A DNA stretch of 64,000 nt from Candidatus Enterococcus courvalinii (GCF_017315945.1 NZ_JAFLWI010000006.1:124001-188000), one strand, 5' to 3'. Positions 46,276 to 56,406 are shown, counted from the first letter of the stretch. Notes: generated by a model from the sequence alone, not told the origin. Numbers and translations: made by a program.

Positions 46276-46315
46276 TTCAGTAATTAAATAATAAAAGTGA
46301 AACAATAATTTATCA

Positions 46316-46359
46316 TAGAATCTGACTAACTAGTGATTAGTTTGTCAGATTCTATTTTT
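46316..46359 (+). terminator. Intrinsic terminator after the permease
   Basis: AGAATCTGAC pairs with GTCAGATTCT, with inner AACTA / TTAGTT, followed by ATTTTTTT. Confidence 0.9.
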
Positions 46360-46431
46360 TTGTGTATCGTAAAAACTGTACATATTTATAGTTATGAATG
46401 AAATCAAGAAAATAGAGAGGAGGTTCTATCA

Positions 46432-46977
46432 ATGAATTATTTAATCATGGGCAATTCTGGTTCAGGAAAGTCAACATTTGCTCGGGAACTTCAACAAGTA
46501 ACAGAAGCCAATTTATTACCTTTGGATTTTTTATGGCATCAGACAGACTATAGTGAAGAGGCCCAAAGTTGGTTTCAAGCAGAGCAAGAAAAGTTTATCC
46601 GCGCAAATGAAAACTGGATTATGGATGGCAATTATTTAGGAATAAGTGACTTACGTTTCCAACATGCAGACATACTTATCCTCTTAAAAGTACCACGTCT
46701 ATTGTCCTTGTTTCGAGTGATTTCTCGTTCTATTAAACGAAAAATCAATCCAGCTTCTAGACCAGACATGCCAAAAACATTTCAAGAAAAATTTGATCGA
46801 GAATACTTAGACTTTCTGATTTACATTTGGCAATTTCCCCATAAACAAGTGGTGGAACTAGAAAAAATTTTGCGGGAACAATCAAATGAATTACAAGTAA
46901 TCATTTTGAAAAGTAAAAAAGATAAAAAAGTTTTTTTGCAAAAACTAGCAGAGCAAAAAAGAAGTAAAGAGAGTTGA
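46432..46977 (+). CDS. P-loop kinase-like protein (FlaR / DNA topology modulation family)
   Basis: The 181-aa protein has a Walker A GNSGSGKST (about residues 7-15) and belongs to the adenylate-kinase-like family annotated as DNA topology modulation (FlaR) proteins; real substrate unknown. The remaining segments WIMDGNYLGISDLRFQHADILILLKVPR and RPDMPKTFQEKFDREYLDFLIYIW are typical. Its stop codon lies inside the -35 region of the cop promoter, so it ends directly before copY. Confidence 0.85.
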   Translation: MNYLIMGNSGSGKSTFARELQQVTEANLLPLDFLWHQTDYSEEAQSWFQAEQEKFIRANENWIMDGNYLGISDLRFQHADILILLKVPRLLSLFRVISRSIKRKINPASRPDMPKTFQEKFDREYLDFLIYIWQFPHKQVVELEKILREQSNELQVIILKSKKDKKVFLQKLAEQKRSKES

Positions 46978-47030
46978 CAGTTTTTGTTTACAGTTGTAAA
47001 CTAAGTTTGTCTTTAAAGATTACAAGTGTA
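46974..47030 (+). promoter_or_regulatory. cop promoter with two CopY boxes
   Basis: TTGACA (46974-46979) and TAAACT (46997-47002) are spaced 17 bp. Two cop boxes of the form TACANNTGTA flank and overlap the -10 region: TACAGTTGTA (46989-46998) and TACAAGTGTA (47021-47030). CopY-Zn binds such pairs and leaves when Cu(I) is delivered by CopZ, as known from E. hirae. Confidence 0.95.
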
Positions 47031-47049
47031 AACGGAAGAGGTGAAAGTA

Positions 47050-47484
47050 ATGACAAAACCTAAAATGCCTGTTAAAATCAGCGATTCCGAGTGGGAAGTG
47101 ATGCGAGTGATTTGGACATTGAACCAAACGACTGCACAAGAGATCACTCAAATTTTGGCGGATTCGATGGACTGGAAAGCAGCGACTGTCAAAACATTAC
47201 TAGGACGATTAGTGAAAAAAGAAGTTGTATGGACGCAACAAGAAGGGAAAAAATTCATTTATCATCCGGCAGTTTCTGAAATGGACACTGTTCGTAGTGC
47301 AACAGAAAATTTATTTTCACATATTTGTGCGAAAAAAGTTGGCGAAACGATTGCTGATCTAGTGGAAGAAGCAACGTTGACACAAGCAGATATCAATAAA
47401 ATCATGGAACAGTTACAACAAAAAGAACCAGTGGCAACAATTGCTTGCAATTGTGTCCCTGGACAATGTACGTGTAAATCATAA
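47050..47484 (+). CDS. copY: Copper-responsive repressor CopY
   Basis: CopY represses the cop operon when copper is low. The product of about 144 aa has a BlaI/MecI-like winged helix (about residues 8-75; [12 protein letters not shown]) and the C-terminal metal site [10 protein letters not shown], the CxCxxxxCxC motif binding Zn or two Cu(I). ATG at 47050 is chosen over GTG 47041 because AGAGGTGA is then the ribosome-binding site. It leads copY-copZ-copA-copB. Confidence 0.96.
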   Translation: MTKPKMPVKISDSEWEVMRVIWTLNQTTAQEITQILADSMDWKAATVKTLLGRLVKKEVVWTQQEGKKFIYHPAVSEMDTVRSATENLFSHICAKKVGETIADLVEEATLTQADINKIMEQLQQKEPVATIACNCVPGQCTCKS

Positions 47485-47497
47485 GGAGGAATTTAAG

Positions 47498-47710
47498 ATG
47501 AAACAACAATTTTCAATTCAAGGGATGAGCTGTAATCATTGTGTAGCAAAGGTGGAAGAAACACTTCAAACGCTGCCAGGTATCCAAAAAGTAAAAGTAA
47601 ATCTGAAAAAAGCAAAGGGAACGGTTAAATTCGACGAAAGCCAAATTCATTCAGAGCAAATCAAGGAACAAATTACTGCGTTAGGTTATCCTGCAGAGGT
47701 GATTGAATGA
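47498..47710 (+). CDS. copZ: Copper chaperone CopZ
   Basis: The 70-aa ferredoxin-like protein carries Cu(I) through the cytosol to CopY and the ATPases. [13 protein letters not shown] (about residues 9-21) holds the MxCxxC site. ATG at 47498 follows AAGGAGG. It overlaps copA by 4 bp (ATGA). Confidence 0.96.
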   Translation: MKQQFSIQGMSCNHCVAKVEETLQTLPGIQKVKVNLKKAKGTVKFDESQIHSEQIKEQITALGYPAEVIE

Positions 47711-49890
47711 CTGAAACATCGCAAATGACTACCTTGGTGATTACTGGAATGACCTGTGCAAACTGCTCTGCACGAGTAGAAAAAGAATTGAAAGAACAAC
47801 CAGGAGTGATCTCGGCAACAGTCAATCTAGCAACAGAAAAAGCAAGCGTCAAATATGCTGAAACTTCTGCCGAAGCATTGATTCAAAGTGTCGAAAAAAT
47901 TGGGTACGGCGCGATCTTATACGACGAAGCCCATAAACAAAAAATTGCTGAAGAAAAAAAAGCATACTTACGAAAAATGAAACGAGATTTATTGTTAAGC
48001 GCACTCTTAACTTTTCCATTGATGACCTCAATGATTGCAATGCTAGTAGGAAATCATGGCACACTTGTTCAATTTTTCCATCAACCTATGGTTCAATTGA
48101 TTTTGGCATTACCTGTTCAGTTTTTCGTGGGTGCACGTTTTTATCAAGGCGCCTATCACGCATTGAAAACCAAGGCGCCAAATATGGATGTTTTGGTCGC
48201 TCTTGGAACGACTGCTGCTTTTCTATTGAGCATTTATAACGGATTTTTTTCAAGTACGACCAACGATTTGTATTTTGAAAGTAGTAGTATGATTATCACC
48301 TTGATTTTATTAGGAAAATATTTAGAACATACAGCCAAAAGCAAGACAGGTGATGCTATCAAGCAACTGATGTCGCTACAAATGAAAACAGCACAGAAAT
48401 TAGTTGATGGTGTCGAAGAAACGATTGCGATTGAAGACGTTACGGTTGGAGATTGTTTGGTCATTCGTCCTGGTGAACAAATACCGACAGATGGAAAAAT
48501 CATTTCCGGAAGTAGCGCCATTGATGAAAGTATGCTGACTGGAGAGAGCTTACCAGTAGAAAAACAGCTTGATGACACCGTTTTTGGAGGAACAGTGAAT
48601 ACTACGGGGTTAGTACAGATCGAAGTTTCCCAAGTAGGTAGTCAAACCGTGTTAGCTCAAATCATCCAAATGGTAGAAGATGCTCAAGGAAGTAAAGCAC
48701 CCATTCAACAAATCGCCGATCGGATTTCTGGCATTTTTGTACCGGTAGTCTTAGTTGTTGCTCTTCTTACGTTGATTTTGACCGGATGGCTTACAGGCGA
48801 TTGGCAACTGGCTTTAATTCACAGTGTTTCTGTTTTAGTTATTGCTTGCCCTTGTGCTTTAGGATTGGCAACACCAACAGCAATTATGGTTGGGACGGGC
48901 GTTGGCGCACGAAATGGTATTTTGATTAAAGGTGGCGAAGCGTTGGAAGAAGCTGCGGGACTTACGAGTATTTTATTAGACAAAACAGGAACGATCACGC
49001 AAGGAACTCCTCAAGTAACCGATGTGATTGGTTCAACTGAAGTTGTCAAACTCTTTCATAGTCTGGAACAAGCTTCCGAACATCCTTTGGCAAAAGCAAT
49101 TAACGATTACAGCCAAGAAAAAGGGATTGCCCCTTATGAAGTGAGTGAATTTACTGCACACCCAGGCGCTGGAATCAGCGGGAAAATCAATCAACAAGCA
49201 TATTTTGCTGGGACAAAAAAACACTTAGCTCAATTAAGCCTATCAGTTGCTTCATTGGAAGAACAAGCGCTACACTTAGAACGAGAAGGAAAAACAGTCA
49301 TGTATTTGGCTGATGAAAAGCAAGTTTTGGGCTTGATTGCAGTTGCTGATGCAGTGAAGACAGAAGCGAAACAAGCAATTGCAAAACTTCAAGCACAAAA
49401 AATCGAAGTGTATATGGTGACAGGTGATAACAAGCTTGCTGCTAACGTGATTGGAAAACAAGTGGGACTTGATTCAGCTCATATTTTTGCAGAGGTATTA
49501 CCGGATGAAAAAGCTGCTTCTGTTCAACGGTTGCAACAAGCAGGTCAAAAAGTCGGCATGGTTGGTGATGGAATCAACGATGCACCAGCGCTTGCTTTAG
49601 CTGATGTTGGCTTAGCGATGGGAAGTGGAACCGATATTGCAATGGAGACAGCGGCTGTTACTTTAATGAATAGTAATTTAATGGCTGTTGTACAAACGAT
49701 TGATTTATCTCGTGCCACGTTGAAGAAAATCAGACAGAATCTTTTTTGGGCTTTTGTCTATAACACAATTGGGATTCCTTTTGCTGCATTTGGCTTGTTG
49801 AATCCGATTATCGCTGGTGGCGCGATGGCTTTTAGTTCAGTCAGTGTGTTGCTTAATTCGTTGAGTTTGAATCGAAAAATGAAAAAATAA
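47707..49890 (+). CDS. copA: Copper-transporting P1B-1 ATPase CopA
   Basis: The 727-aa pump moves Cu(I). A single N-terminal metal domain with GMTCANC is followed by helices with ACPCALG (CPC), TGES, DKTGT, SEHPL and GDGINDAP, and the last helix regions with YN...MxxSS features of Cu(I) pumps ([26 protein letters not shown]). The length is the same as E. hirae CopA. In E. hirae, CopA has been proposed to import and CopB to export copper; later work on homologues favours export. Confidence 0.96.
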   Translation: MTETSQMTTLVITGMTCANCSARVEKELKEQPGVISATVNLATEKASVKYAETSAEALIQSVEKIGYGAILYDEAHKQKIAEEKKAYLRKMKRDLLLSALLTFPLMTSMIAMLVGNHGTLVQFFHQPMVQLILALPVQFFVGARFYQGAYHALKTKAPNMDVLVALGTTAAFLLSIYNGFFSSTTNDLYFESSSMIITLILLGKYLEHTAKSKTGDAIKQLMSLQMKTAQKLVDGVEETIAIEDVTVGDCLVIRPGEQIPTDGKIISGSSAIDESMLTGESLPVEKQLDDTVFGGTVNTTGLVQIEVSQVGSQTVLAQIIQMVEDAQGSKAPIQQIADRISGIFVPVVLVVALLTLILTGWLTGDWQLALIHSVSVLVIACPCALGLATPTAIMVGTGVGARNGILIKGGEALEEAAGLTSILLDKTGTITQGTPQVTDVIGSTEVVKLFHSLEQASEHPLAKAINDYSQEKGIAPYEVSEFTAHPGAGISGKINQQAYFAGTKKHLAQLSLSVASLEEQALHLEREGKTVMYLADEKQVLGLIAVADAVKTEAKQAIAKLQAQKIEVYMVTGDNKLAANVIGKQVGLDSAHIFAEVLPDEKAASVQRLQQAGQKVGMVGDGINDAPALALADVGLAMGSGTDIAMETAAVTLMNSNLMAVVQTIDLSRATLKKIRQNLFWAFVYNTIGIPFAAFGLLNPIIAGGAMAFSSVSVLLNSLSLNRKMKK

Positions 49891-49912
49891 TTGAAGTAAA
49901 GAAGGGATCGAG

Positions 49913-52276
49913 ATGAAAGAAACAGAAAAACAGAATGAATTGTCGAAACACGACCATGAAAAAATGATGCGCGATCAGATGTCTCACGATGAGCCTCATT
50001 CAACCAGTCAGGTGCCTCATGAAAAGCATAAACAAGAGCATCAGTATGACATGAGTGACATGGAACACTCGAAGCATGAAGGAATGAATCATGAACATGA
50101 TATGAGTGGTATGGATCACTCGAAGCACGAAGGAATGAATCATGAACATGATATAAGTGGTATGGATCACTCGAAGCACGAAGGAATGAATCATGAACAT
50201 GATATAAGTGGTATGGATCACTCGAAGCACGAAGGAATGAATCATGAACATGACATGAGTGACATGGAACACTCGATGCATGGGCACATGCACGACCACG
50301 AGATGGGTGGTATGGATCACTCCATGCATATGGGTAATTTTAAGCAAAAATTTTGGTTATCTCTTGTATTAGCTATTCCCATCATTCTTTTGTCACCAAT
50401 GATGGGTTTGGAATTGCCTTTTCAAATCAGTTTCCCAGGTTCTGAGTGGGTCGTACTTGTTTTAGCTACGATTCTCTTTATTTATGGAGGCCAACCATTT
50501 TTAAGTGGGGCTAAAATGGAATTGGAACAAAAGAGTCCGGCAATGATGACCTTGATTGCAATGGGGATTTCCGTTGCGTATATTTATAGTTTGTACTCTT
50601 TTGTCGCGAACTTAGTTAACCCACATGCACATGTGATGGACTTTTTCTGGGAATTAGCTACTTTGATTGTCATTATGCTATTGGGTCATTGGATCGAGAT
50701 GAATGCTGTCTCAAATGCAAGTAATGCGTTACAAAAGCTAGCAGAGTTATTGCCTGAATCAGTGAAGCGAATCAAAGAAGATGGGGCGGAAGAAACCGTT
50801 TCTTTGAAAGAAGTTCATGAAGGTGACCATCTTGTCGTGCGCTCAGGCGATAAGATGCCCACAGATGGCATCATTATCAAAGGGAATACGATCGTGGATG
50901 AATCAGCTGTTACAGGTGAATCAAAAGGAGTCAAAAAGCAAGTCGATGACCGCGTCATAGGTGGATCGGTCAATGGTGAAGGCACGATTGAAATCAAAGT
51001 TACTGGTACTGGTGAAAGTGGTTACCTTGCGAAAGTTATGGAAATGGTTCGTAAAGCACAAAGTGAAAAATCAAAATTAGAATCGTTGTCAGACAAAGTT
51101 GCTAAGTGGTTGTTTTATGTGGCGTTGGTTGCAGGGATCTTGGCATTTATTGTTTGGCTAGTTGTTGCCGATTTACCGACAGCATTAGAGCGTATGGTGA
51201 CAGTCTTTATTATTGCGTGTCCCCACGCACTAGGTTTGGCAATTCCTTTAGTGGTAGCTCGCTCAACATCAATTGCTGCAAAAAATGGCTTGCTCTTGAA
51301 AAATCGAAATGCCTTAGAACAAGCTGCTGATTTGGACGTTATCATGTTGGATAAAACCGGTACATTGACACAAGGAAAATTTACGGTCACAGGCGTTGAA
51401 ATGCTAACCGATTCTGTAACGAAGCAGGAAGCACTTGAAATGATTGGTGCTCTAGAGGCAAATGCGAATCACCCATTAGCCATTGGGATCATGAACTATC
51501 TGCAAGAGCAAAAGATTACGCCTGCTAAAGCTGAAAACCTGAAAAATTTAGCAGGTGTTGGTTTAGCTGGCACGGTGAAAAATCAAGAAGTCAAAATCGT
51601 GAATGAAAAAGAAATCAAGCGACTTAACTTGGTTGTCAAACCTGAATTACTCCACCGTTATCAAGAACAAGGAAACACGATTAGTTTCTTGCTTTTAGCA
51701 GATCAGTTGGTTGCAATGATTGCGTTAGGTGATGTCGTGAAACCAGAAGCAAAACAATTTATCCAAACACTGAAAGAACGTAAGATTACCCCTGTCATGT
51801 TGACTGGTGATAACGAAAGTGCTGCGCAAGCAGTCGCTCATTATTTAGGAATGGATGATTTTTATGCCGGTCTATTGCCTGATGACAAAGAAAAAATCGT
51901 GCAAGACTATTTGCAACAAGGTAAAAAAGTCATTATGGTTGGAGACGGGATCAATGATGCACCAAGTTTAGCTCGTGCAACGATTGGAATGGCCATTGGT
52001 GCTGGGACAGATGTTGCAATTGATTCAGCAGATGTTGTTTTAACCAATAGCAATCCCAACGATATTTTGCATTTCTTGGATTTAGCAAAACAAACAAGAA
52101 GAAAAATGATCCAAAACCTTTGGTGGGGAGCAGGTTACAATATTATCGCTATTCCGTTGGCAGCTGGTATTTTAGCACCAGTTGGTATTTTATTAAGTCC
52201 CGCTGTTGGTGCTGTCTTGATGTCACTTAGCACAGTTGTAGTTGCTTTGAATGCGTTGACGTTGAAAATCAAATAA
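49913..52276 (+). CDS. copB: Copper/silver P1B-3 ATPase CopB
   Basis: The 787-aa pump has a His- and Met-rich N-terminus instead of an MxCxxC domain, including four 17-residue repeats (about 47-114), then the transmembrane CPH motif (ACPHALG), TGES, DKTGT, NHPL and [11 protein letters not shown] and the His-rich tail define the CopB branch. It is longer than typical CopB of about 745 aa because of the repeats. It starts 22 bp after copA and ends the operon. Confidence 0.95.
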   Translation: MKETEKQNELSKHDHEKMMRDQMSHDEPHSTSQVPHEKHKQEHQYDMSDMEHSKHEGMNHEHDMSGMDHSKHEGMNHEHDISGMDHSKHEGMNHEHDISGMDHSKHEGMNHEHDMSDMEHSMHGHMHDHEMGGMDHSMHMGNFKQKFWLSLVLAIPIILLSPMMGLELPFQISFPGSEWVVLVLATILFIYGGQPFLSGAKMELEQKSPAMMTLIAMGISVAYIYSLYSFVANLVNPHAHVMDFFWELATLIVIMLLGHWIEMNAVSNASNALQKLAELLPESVKRIKEDGAEETVSLKEVHEGDHLVVRSGDKMPTDGIIIKGNTIVDESAVTGESKGVKKQVDDRVIGGSVNGEGTIEIKVTGTGESGYLAKVMEMVRKAQSEKSKLESLSDKVAKWLFYVALVAGILAFIVWLVVADLPTALERMVTVFIIACPHALGLAIPLVVARSTSIAAKNGLLLKNRNALEQAADLDVIMLDKTGTLTQGKFTVTGVEMLTDSVTKQEALEMIGALEANANHPLAIGIMNYLQEQKITPAKAENLKNLAGVGLAGTVKNQEVKIVNEKEIKRLNLVVKPELLHRYQEQGNTISFLLLADQLVAMIALGDVVKPEAKQFIQTLKERKITPVMLTGDNESAAQAVAHYLGMDDFYAGLLPDDKEKIVQDYLQQGKKVIMVGDGINDAPSLARATIGMAIGAGTDVAIDSADVVLTNSNPNDILHFLDLAKQTRRKMIQNLWWGAGYNIIAIPLAAGILAPVGILLSPAVGAVLMSLSTVVVALNALTLKIK
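50051..50254 (+). repeat. 51-bp coding tandem repeat in copB
   Basis: Four consecutive 51-bp units encode variants of GMDHSKHEGMNHEHD plus two residues. Units 2, 3 and 4 are almost identical at the DNA level, unit 1 differs slightly. Each unit adds five His and two or three Met, so copy number changes the metal-binding load of the N-terminus. Confidence 0.93.
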
Positions 52277-52288
52277 GTTTGGCAAATC

Positions 52289-52323
52289 AAGGAGTGATGA
52301 CTTAAGCCATCACTCCTTTTTTG
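52289..52323 (+). terminator. Intrinsic terminator of the cop operon
   Basis: AAGGAGTGATG pairs with CATCACTCCTT around ACTTAAGC, followed by TTTTTG. The 3' end of the minus-strand small ORF (52302-52454) runs into this hairpin. Confidence 0.92.
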
Positions 52324-52454
52324 ATTAATCCAAAACTTGTTTGAAATAATCGTGCTTTGGCTTCAAGCTCAATTTTTACTTTTTCAATTTCTTTTAATGA
52401 AAGTGTTTGGCTTTCTTGGATTTTCTTTTTCGATTTTTGTAAAAGTTCACTCAT
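52302..52454 (-). CDS. 50-aa helical protein antisense to the cop terminator
   Basis: ATG at 52454 follows a consensus GGAGG at the right distance on the minus strand. The product is 50 aa, about a third Lys or Glu and predicted helical (SELLQKSKKKIQESQTLSLK then EIEKVKIELEAKARLF), with no membrane segment. Family not recognised. Its stop codon lies inside the terminator hairpin of copB, so the gene faces the cop operon. A strong promoter with a palindrome precedes it. Confidence 0.72.
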   Translation of the reverse strand: MSELLQKSKKKIQESQTLSLKEIEKVKIELEAKARLFQTSFGLIKKGVMA

Positions 52455-52486
52455 TAGTAGAACCTCCATTCATAAAAAATAATTAG

Positions 52487-52544
52487 TTAGGTACCGAATC
52501 ATTTTCTTGATTTGATTATAGTTCGGTACCGAAGTATATGTCAA
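52487..52544 (-). promoter_or_regulatory. Promoter and palindromic operator of the 50-aa ORF
   Basis: On the minus strand TTGACA (52544-52539) and TATAAT (52520-52515) are spaced 18 bp, and the spacer holds the perfect palindrome TTCGGTACCGAA (52522-52533). A near copy, TTCGGTACCTAA, lies 35 bp downstream (52487-52498). The pair implies binding of a dimeric repressor, possibly of TetR or MarR type. The regulator is not encoded in this window as far as I can see. Confidence 0.75.
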
Positions 52545-52675
52545 GCAGTTTTCCAAAAAAAGAGTGTTTTGAACGTGAACCGCATAAAATTTTGTGGACG
52601 GTTTGTTTTCTTTGTTATACTTTAATAGTGACTCTTCAGATGTTTGTCTAGAAGGGAAGCGAGGGGGGAAATCAT

Positions 52676-54407
52676 TTGGTAGAAAACTTACCGACAAAAA
52701 GCTTAGAGCTACGAAAAATTGGACATCAATTGAGCCAACTGATTATGCCAAACTTAAGTATTTTTATTGCTTGGGGCTTTCTTTCTTTCTTTTATAACGC
52801 CTTATTTTTCTGGAGAATTAGCCCATAGGCTGAATGAAGTGAGCGAATGGATGCTTCATCTGTTATTACCGATTTTGATTGGCTATTTGGGCGGGAAAAC
52901 TACTGGAAATCAGCGGGGAGCAATTGTTGGCGCAATTGCTACTTTAGGAATTATTGTTGGTTCAGCAGCACCACAAATTGTTGGTGCCATGATTATGGGG
53001 ACGTTGGCAGGAAAAATGTATGACTTATTTGAAAATAAAGTCAAAAAACAATTTACGATCGGATACGAGATGTTGATTAATAATTTACTTGTAGGAATCG
53101 TTGGTGGTGTATGTTGTTTGTTGGGAATGATTGTATTTACACCCCTTATTGCTTCGGTCAGCCAGATGATCTCACAAGCTATTCTGTGGTTGACGGAAAT
53201 GAAAATGCTTACGTTAGCCCATGTCTTGTTGGAACCACTCAAGGTCTTGTTTTTCAACAACATTATCAATCATGGTATTTTAACACCACTTGGTATTGAA
53301 TTTGCTCAACAGAAAAACTCATCGATTTTATTTTTGATGGAGGCGAATCCGGGTCCTGGAATTGGGGTATTGCTTGCAATCCTCCTTCAAGGAAGAAGAG
53401 AGACAAAAACGAATGCCGGAAGTGCGCTAATGATCCAAGCTATTGGCGGTATCCATGAAATTTATTTTCCTTTTGTATTAATTAAACCAAAGCTTTTATT
53501 GGCAGTCATTTTGGGCGGTGCTAGCGGAACTTTTCTGTTTCAGTTATTGCACGTAGGTTTAAGTGCGCCAGTGTCACCAGGCTCACTAATCGTTATTTTG
53601 ACAAATACGCCAACGAATCAGCTTTTAGCTGTCAGTTTTGGCATTTTAGTGAGTATCGTAGTGACGTTTAGTTGTACATTTTTTTTATTAAGAAAAGAAT
53701 CTTTGAATGTTGGAGAAGAAAAGCCAAATGATGAGGAATGTGAGGAAATGCAACCAGTAAAAAATAAAAAAATTATCTTTGCTTGTGATTCGGGGATGGG
53801 CTCAAGTGCGATGGGTGCAGCGTTATTGAAGAAGCAACTACAAGTCGCAAACTTACCTGCAAATGTTGACTATACTTCGATCTATCAAGTGAAAAATCAA
53901 CCAGATCAACTAATCATTGTCCAAAGAGAACTAATGGCACTTGCTCAACAGCAAGCACCAAGTAGTCAAATTCTCCCTTTGGCTCATTTTTTGGAAGTAG
54001 AGAATGCTTTACCAGAGATTAAAAGCTTTCTTTTAACAACTTCTCGCGTGGCGAAACCAGCAGCAATTGCCACAGGAATAGACAGAAACAAGACTGAAAA
54101 GGTCGTGTTTTTATACGCTGAAAATATCAGAGGCTCACAAACGATGGGGATGACGATTTTAACACAATTAGCGAAACAACAAGGATGCTCGCTTTCCATC
54201 AGTAAGCTACCGATCGAACAGTTAGTAAGTGAAAAAGAAACAGTTTATGTTGTTACAACTACTCTCCTTCACAAAAATCCTCAGTTAGCTGAACTATCAA
54301 AAGTCGTTTTAGTTGAAGATTTTGTTTTAACAACAACCTATGAACAATGGATGAAGGGAGGAGTCGAACATGTACTTGTCCACAAGGGAGAAGCAATTGA
54401 TCAGTGA
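52676..54407 (+). CDS. PTS mannitol-type EIICB, first copy, frameshifted at a CTTT repeat
   Basis: The protein would be a membrane mannitol-type EIIC followed by a EIIB domain and a degenerate second EIIB-like domain. TTG at 52676 behind GAGGGGGG opens a frame with LIMPNLSIFIAWG that matches the second copy, but at the tract of four CTTT units (52777-52792) the frame is lost and stops at a TAG near 52826. The remainder, GELAHRLNE onward, lies in another frame (open from 52767). Removing one CTTT unit joins the halves with no gap relative to the second mtlA. EIIB has [15 protein letters not shown] with its active Cys. Either phase-variable, disrupted, or a sequencing error. Confidence 0.8.
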
Positions 54408-56406
54408 GTTGTTACACAGTTCCACACCAGTGTCTGTGGAGCGAATGATGACAGTTTTGAAAGTTAGCAAGCGAACGGTCTATCGTGAGTTGGATCAGTT
54501 AGCTTTATCACTGAAAGCAGTTGATGCTCAATTGATGAAAGTAACGCGTGGTTCGTTTTTGATTGAAGCAACCGCTGAAACCAAGTCGAACCTATTAGCG
54601 GAAATCAATGATGAAGGTGGAGAAGAACTTTCGACATTGGAACGTCAACATGCGATTTTATTAGAAATTTTATTGACGGCACAGCCGTTAAGTTTAGCGC
54701 ATTTTTTGGAAACCTATTTAGTCAGTAACACAACGTTTTACGCAGATATCAAGCAGCTTGAAGTAAGTATTGAGCATCTGCCATTAGAAATTGTTCGCAA
54801 TCAAGGATATGAAATTATTGGTCCAGAAAAATACCGACGTTTACTGGCAGCAAACGTGTTGGAATTGGAAATCAATGAGTATGAATTGTTTCATCTTGTG
54901 GAAGAACAAAAAAGTCCAAATTATTTTTTTCGATTTATCCAGTTAGAAAACTTTTTTCTGGTGAGAAAGATGATAAGTGAAGAGTTGATTGGTAAAAAAA
55001 ATGAGTTGAGTGATCGTAAATTAGCGCATTTGATTTTGATTTTAACATTGACGATGGATCGGGTGAGAAAAAATCAGTTTTTGACGAATGAAACCTATTT
55101 GGGTTTAGCAAACAAAGAATTTTTACAAATTGCTAAGCGACTTTTTGCGATTATCGGAAAAGAAAGCCAACAACTGTATCCAGTGAATGAAATCGTCTTT
55201 TTTGCCAGTTTGTTAAATGATTTTTCCAATTCATTTGATAAAGATTTCTTTGATGAACATTTTGATACACAGCTTGCTTATCTAGTAAAGCAGCTGATCA
55301 CATTAGTTAGCGAAGAAACCGATGTGCGTTTTTATGAAGATGAAAGTCTTTATAAAATGCTACTGACACACTTGTCTGGGGTATTTTCTCGAGCGATTTT
55401 ACAAGAAGAAACATTGACTAATCCGATTCTTGAAAAAATCATGATTCAATACGAGGAACTGACTACAGCCATTCGGTCAGCAGTTAGCCAAGTTTTTCAA
55501 GAGAAGCAGTTGTCCAATGAAGAAATTGCCTATATGGTTTTACATTTTGCCAGTTCACTTGAGCGTAGTCCAAAAGAAAGTTCAATTCGCATCGCTGCGT
55601 TTTCTCCGAGTGGCTTGGCCTCAACTAGTATGCTAGAAATGCGCTTGAAACGATATTTTCCTTCGATTAGTCAGCTAGAATTTTATCGGATTGCAGATAT
55701 CAAAAAAGTGGATCTTCAAAAAGCGTATGATGTGGTTATTTCGACTTCCGTTTTACCAGGATATACAGGAAATTATTTGCTGGTGTCACCCTTATTGTTA
55801 GAAGATGAGATCAAACGTTTGAAACAAGCCTTCCAAAAAGTGAGAAGCGCTCATCCGTTACCAGCAAAACAAACAGTTACACCTGAACCAATTTTAGCGG
55901 ATCAATATGAGAAAACCTTAGTGGTGATGGAAAAAATCAATCAGTTACTTTCTCGCTTTTTTATTCAAGAAATCAGTAATGAAAACAAACTAAGTGAGAT
56001 TTTAACCCAAGTCCTTTCCTATTTGCCGACAGATTTACTCAGAGATGAAAAGGATGTTCAAGAAAAATTAATACGACGTTATCAACAATCACCCATTGGG
56101 ATTCCAAAAACGAATATGGGATTGTTTCACACATCTAGTTCAGCAGTGGTCGCACCAGTCTTTTGTATTTTTCAGTTGAATCAACCGATCACGATTGAAG
56201 GAATGGATAAGCAACCAATCGTACTTGAACGAATGATGCTGATGCTTGCTCCTTCACCCATTGAAGAAACCGATAGCCGTTTACTAGGAAAAATCAGTGC
56301 AGCGATGATCATGAATGATTTGAACTTAGAAATTTTTCAGTCAGGTAATCAAGCAATCGTCTATCAATTGTTGGCAAAAATTTTGATTGATGAGATGAAA
56401 AAATAA
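54370..56406 (+). CDS. mtlR: Mannitol operon regulator MtlR (BglG/PRD family)
   Basis: The 678-aa activator has an N-terminal DNA-binding part (VSVERMMTVLKVSKRTVYRELDQL, then a second HTH near 110), two PRD domains (about 180-400), an EIIB-like domain (about 410-500) and an EIIA-like domain (about 530-678; LFHTSSSAV). PTS components phosphorylate these domains to tune activity. In the EIIB-like segment, AAFSPSGLASTSM, the usual active-site Cys appears to be Ser. It overlaps the end of the preceding EIICB gene by 38 bp. Confidence 0.9.
   Translation: MYLSTREKQLISELLHSSTPVSVERMMTVLKVSKRTVYRELDQLALSLKAVDAQLMKVTRGSFLIEATAETKSNLLAEINDEGGEELSTLERQHAILLEILLTAQPLSLAHFLETYLVSNTTFYADIKQLEVSIEHLPLEIVRNQGYEIIGPEKYRRLLAANVLELEINEYELFHLVEEQKSPNYFFRFIQLENFFLVRKMISEELIGKKNELSDRKLAHLILILTLTMDRVRKNQFLTNETYLGLANKEFLQIAKRLFAIIGKESQQLYPVNEIVFFASLLNDFSNSFDKDFFDEHFDTQLAYLVKQLITLVSEETDVRFYEDESLYKMLLTHLSGVFSRAILQEETLTNPILEKIMIQYEELTTAIRSAVSQVFQEKQLSNEEIAYMVLHFASSLERSPKESSIRIAAFSPSGLASTSMLEMRLKRYFPSISQLEFYRIADIKKVDLQKAYDVVISTSVLPGYTGNYLLVSPLLLEDEIKRLKQAFQKVRSAHPLPAKQTVTPEPILADQYEKTLVVMEKINQLLSRFFIQEISNENKLSEILTQVLSYLPTDLLRDEKDVQEKLIRRYQQSPIGIPKTNMGLFHTSSSAVVAPVFCIFQLNQPITIEGMDKQPIVLERMMLMLAPSPIEETDSRLLGKISAAMIMNDLNLEIFQSGNQAIVYQLLAKILIDEMKK

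Noticed and set aside
50051-50254. Regular 51-bp repeats, CRISPR-like at first glance
   Set aside because: Units are contiguous, coding in frame with copB and have no unique spacers.
50000-50347. 115-aa minus-strand ORF rich in His, Met and Ile repeats
   Set aside because: It is the exact antisense reading of the copB His/Met tandem repeat and has no ribosome-binding site; repeats stay open in several frames.
52594-52797. 67-aa plus-strand ORF across the start of the first mtlA
   Set aside because: It lies in a third frame, has no ribosome-binding site at its start, and conflicts with the conserved mtlA N-terminus.
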